DNA of 64,000 nucleotides from Planoprotostelium fungivorum. Its lineage: Eukaryota; Evosea; Variosea; Cavosteliida; Cavosteliaceae. The DNA lies in assembly GCA_003024175.1 (NCBI GenBank), contig MDYQ01000073.1, positions 1-64,000 of the forward strand. The letters are read 5' to 3'. Positions 62,892-64,000 of this stretch are shown in pieces. The notes beneath the pieces are model-generated. The model saw nothing but the letters and a program-made list of their open reading frames with translations, had not been told where the DNA came from and made no database searches. Within the stretch, counting starts at the first letter, position 1; each line of letters starts with the position of its first letter. A program made the translations under genes and the position numbers.

Positions 62892-64000
62892 ATGCGTATC
62901 AAATCGAGTCCGTGTCGGTCTATCACGGCAGTAGATTACAGCGACCCTGCTGTTGTCTTCTGGTTCTTTGGACAAACACCCAACCGAAGAGGTCTCCTCT
63001 GTGTCACTTCTTCTCCAACACACAACGGCTCTCCTCAGCATCATGGTATGACTCTCTCTCTTTCTCGCCTCCATTTGACTTTTCCCAGCAAATAAGGATC
63101 CCAACAATGGCGGTAGAGAGGATAGAATTCTGGGAAAAAAGAAGAAGAACATCAAGGTGAAGACTCTTCTCTTTCTTTATGTCGCTCATCCAGATTGCAG
63201 GCCGATCCAATGGGTTCACCTGCGGCGAGAGAGCTGATGCATCCTCTTTCCAACTGTGTGGAGGTCCCTCCTCTCACAGAATTACAGAGTGAGAGACATG
63301 GATTACTCAATGGTCTAATGTGACGTTAGCTCTGATGACAGAAGCCATCATCTTAAACGGAGGTGCTCTACCTATCGACGGTATATTTCAATACGTCATC
63401 AAGGTGAAGACGATCGGATGTTATGATGACACACTGACCTCATACAGAAGTGGAGGACCATCAAGAGGAGAGACAACACGAATTACGTGGGAAATTGCAG
63501 GTGACTTCTACACCACCATTTCCAACACTTCTCACACCCCTCAGGCGCGCCATCCAGGTCAACCTGAAGCAGAACAGCCAATATCCACTCTTCAGGGTGA
63601 TCATCATCTCATCCACCACACCCGACTCAATCTTTACAGAGAGATAAGCTATTTGATGATGGCTACTGGACCCTCTGCAAGACACTGGAGGACTCTGTCA
63701 ACACCGCCGTGAGTCTCCTCCCTCTCATTTCTCTCTTCTCATAGTCATCAGAGGGCGTTCAATCAAGATTGGAGAAAGGGCCTGATCGACAGCGATGATG
63801 ACGCCGACAGCATCTTCATACCTCGTGAAGAGCCTGCAGACAGCAAGGCCAACCCCTCTCCCGACAAGGTTCGGCTCGTTGTAGATGATGCCACGCGATA
63901 CTGATCCATACAGGCCGTCGGTGCAGTGGATGAATCGGTTCTGGAGACGAGGCTGCAAGATGCATCACCTGAAGACAACAGTAGAGAGAGCGATTACAAC
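62892..64000 (+). CDS. Forkhead-like winged-helix protein, 3' end outside the window
   Basis: After MRIKSSPCRSITAVDYSDPA and a Lys-rich linker (ILGKKKKNIK) the exons give LTELQTLMTEAIILNGGALPID, then GIFQYVIKKWRTIKRRDNT, NYVGNCRRAIQVNLKQNSQYP and LFDDGYWTL. This fits the forkhead order helix 1, 'L.GIYQFI..W', recognition helix with 'R..L..N', and the closing 'YWTL'. The recognition helix is divergent (no classic NSIRHNLSLN), so DNA targets may differ. An acidic tail (IDSDDDADSIFIPREEP) follows and the gene runs off the window. The last intron starts GTTCGGCTCGTTGTAGATG. The true start codon may be upstream. Confidence 0.55.

Overview
The window is nuclear DNA from an intron-rich, gene-dense unicellular eukaryote of balanced base composition. 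It most resembles a protosteloid amoebozoan such as Planoprotostelium/Protostelium; that assignment is an inference. The reasons are: very short introns (about 30-60 bases, donor usually GTGAG, branch-like CTGAC/CTGAT only 8-14 bases before the acceptor AG); a receptor-type tyrosine-kinase-like (TKL) kinase; a complete set of ordinary eukaryotic housekeeping genes with single-celled-amoeba-like architecture; an axonemal dynein assembly factor (DNAAF1), so a cell that can make a motile flagellum; and a fungal-type pectin-degrading enzyme. Bacterial features (operons, Shine-Dalgarno sites, CRISPR) are absent, and I recognise no virus-like or other mobile element.

Layout. 1-750 is the 3' part of a leucine-rich-repeat (LRR) gene. 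791-5258 holds the histone chaperone HIRA (-) and a divergent DUF1764 gene (+). 5551-9389 holds a secreted rhamnogalacturonase (-) and a mitochondrial-type cation diffusion facilitator (-). 9467-13132 holds DNAAF1 (-), divergent from a cystathionine gamma-synthase-like enzyme (+). 13858-22015 holds a receptor TKL kinase, a seven-transmembrane receptor and a GH13 alpha-glucosidase, all (+). 22112-31848 is a run of minus-strand genes: a START-domain protein, RNA polymerase III subunit RPC3, NAPE-PLD and a mitochondrial PPR protein. 31964-38858 holds clathrin light chain (+), a small coiled-coil gene (+), a Val/Glu-rich cytoplasmic protein (-), XRCC3 (-), a small secreted protein (+) and an unidentified possibly mitochondrial protein (+). 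38937-44936 holds PIGO (-), divergent from RanBPM/Gid1 (+). 45137-50085 holds a coiled-coil protein (-), a dual-specificity phosphatase (-), an F-box-like protein (+) and a MORN-coiled-coil-RING gene (+). 50085-58157 holds a secreted LamG lectin-like protein (-), an endosomal-type Na+/H+ exchanger (+) and a phosphatidylinositol phosphate kinase (+). 58407-64000 holds ubiquitin E1, UBA1 (-), and a divergent, truncated forkhead-like factor (+).

The genes do not form one pathway. They touch chromatin and transcription (HIRA, RPC3, forkhead), DNA repair (XRCC3), ubiquitin (UBA1, RanBPM, RING and F-box proteins), the endosome (clathrin light chain, NHE, PIP kinase), the GPI anchor (PIGO) and surface sensing (TKL receptor, 7TM).

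The most unusual signal is not a gene. A short block, (T/C)TGAC(G/T)CGTTGTAG followed by AT, recurs across the window. It mostly lies in introns and often is the intron 3' end, and in three places it is preceded by GGCGGGAAA. Its reverse complement CATCTACAACG is equally frequent, and two copies form perfect palindromes. This looks like the footprint of a shared intron-generating or intron-homogenising process. A second oddity is TAG: 27 well-supported genes end in TAA or TGA and none in TAG, while the MORN gene carries two in-frame TAG codons.

Gene ends come from homology plus hand-built splice models, so individual exon borders can be off by a few bases.
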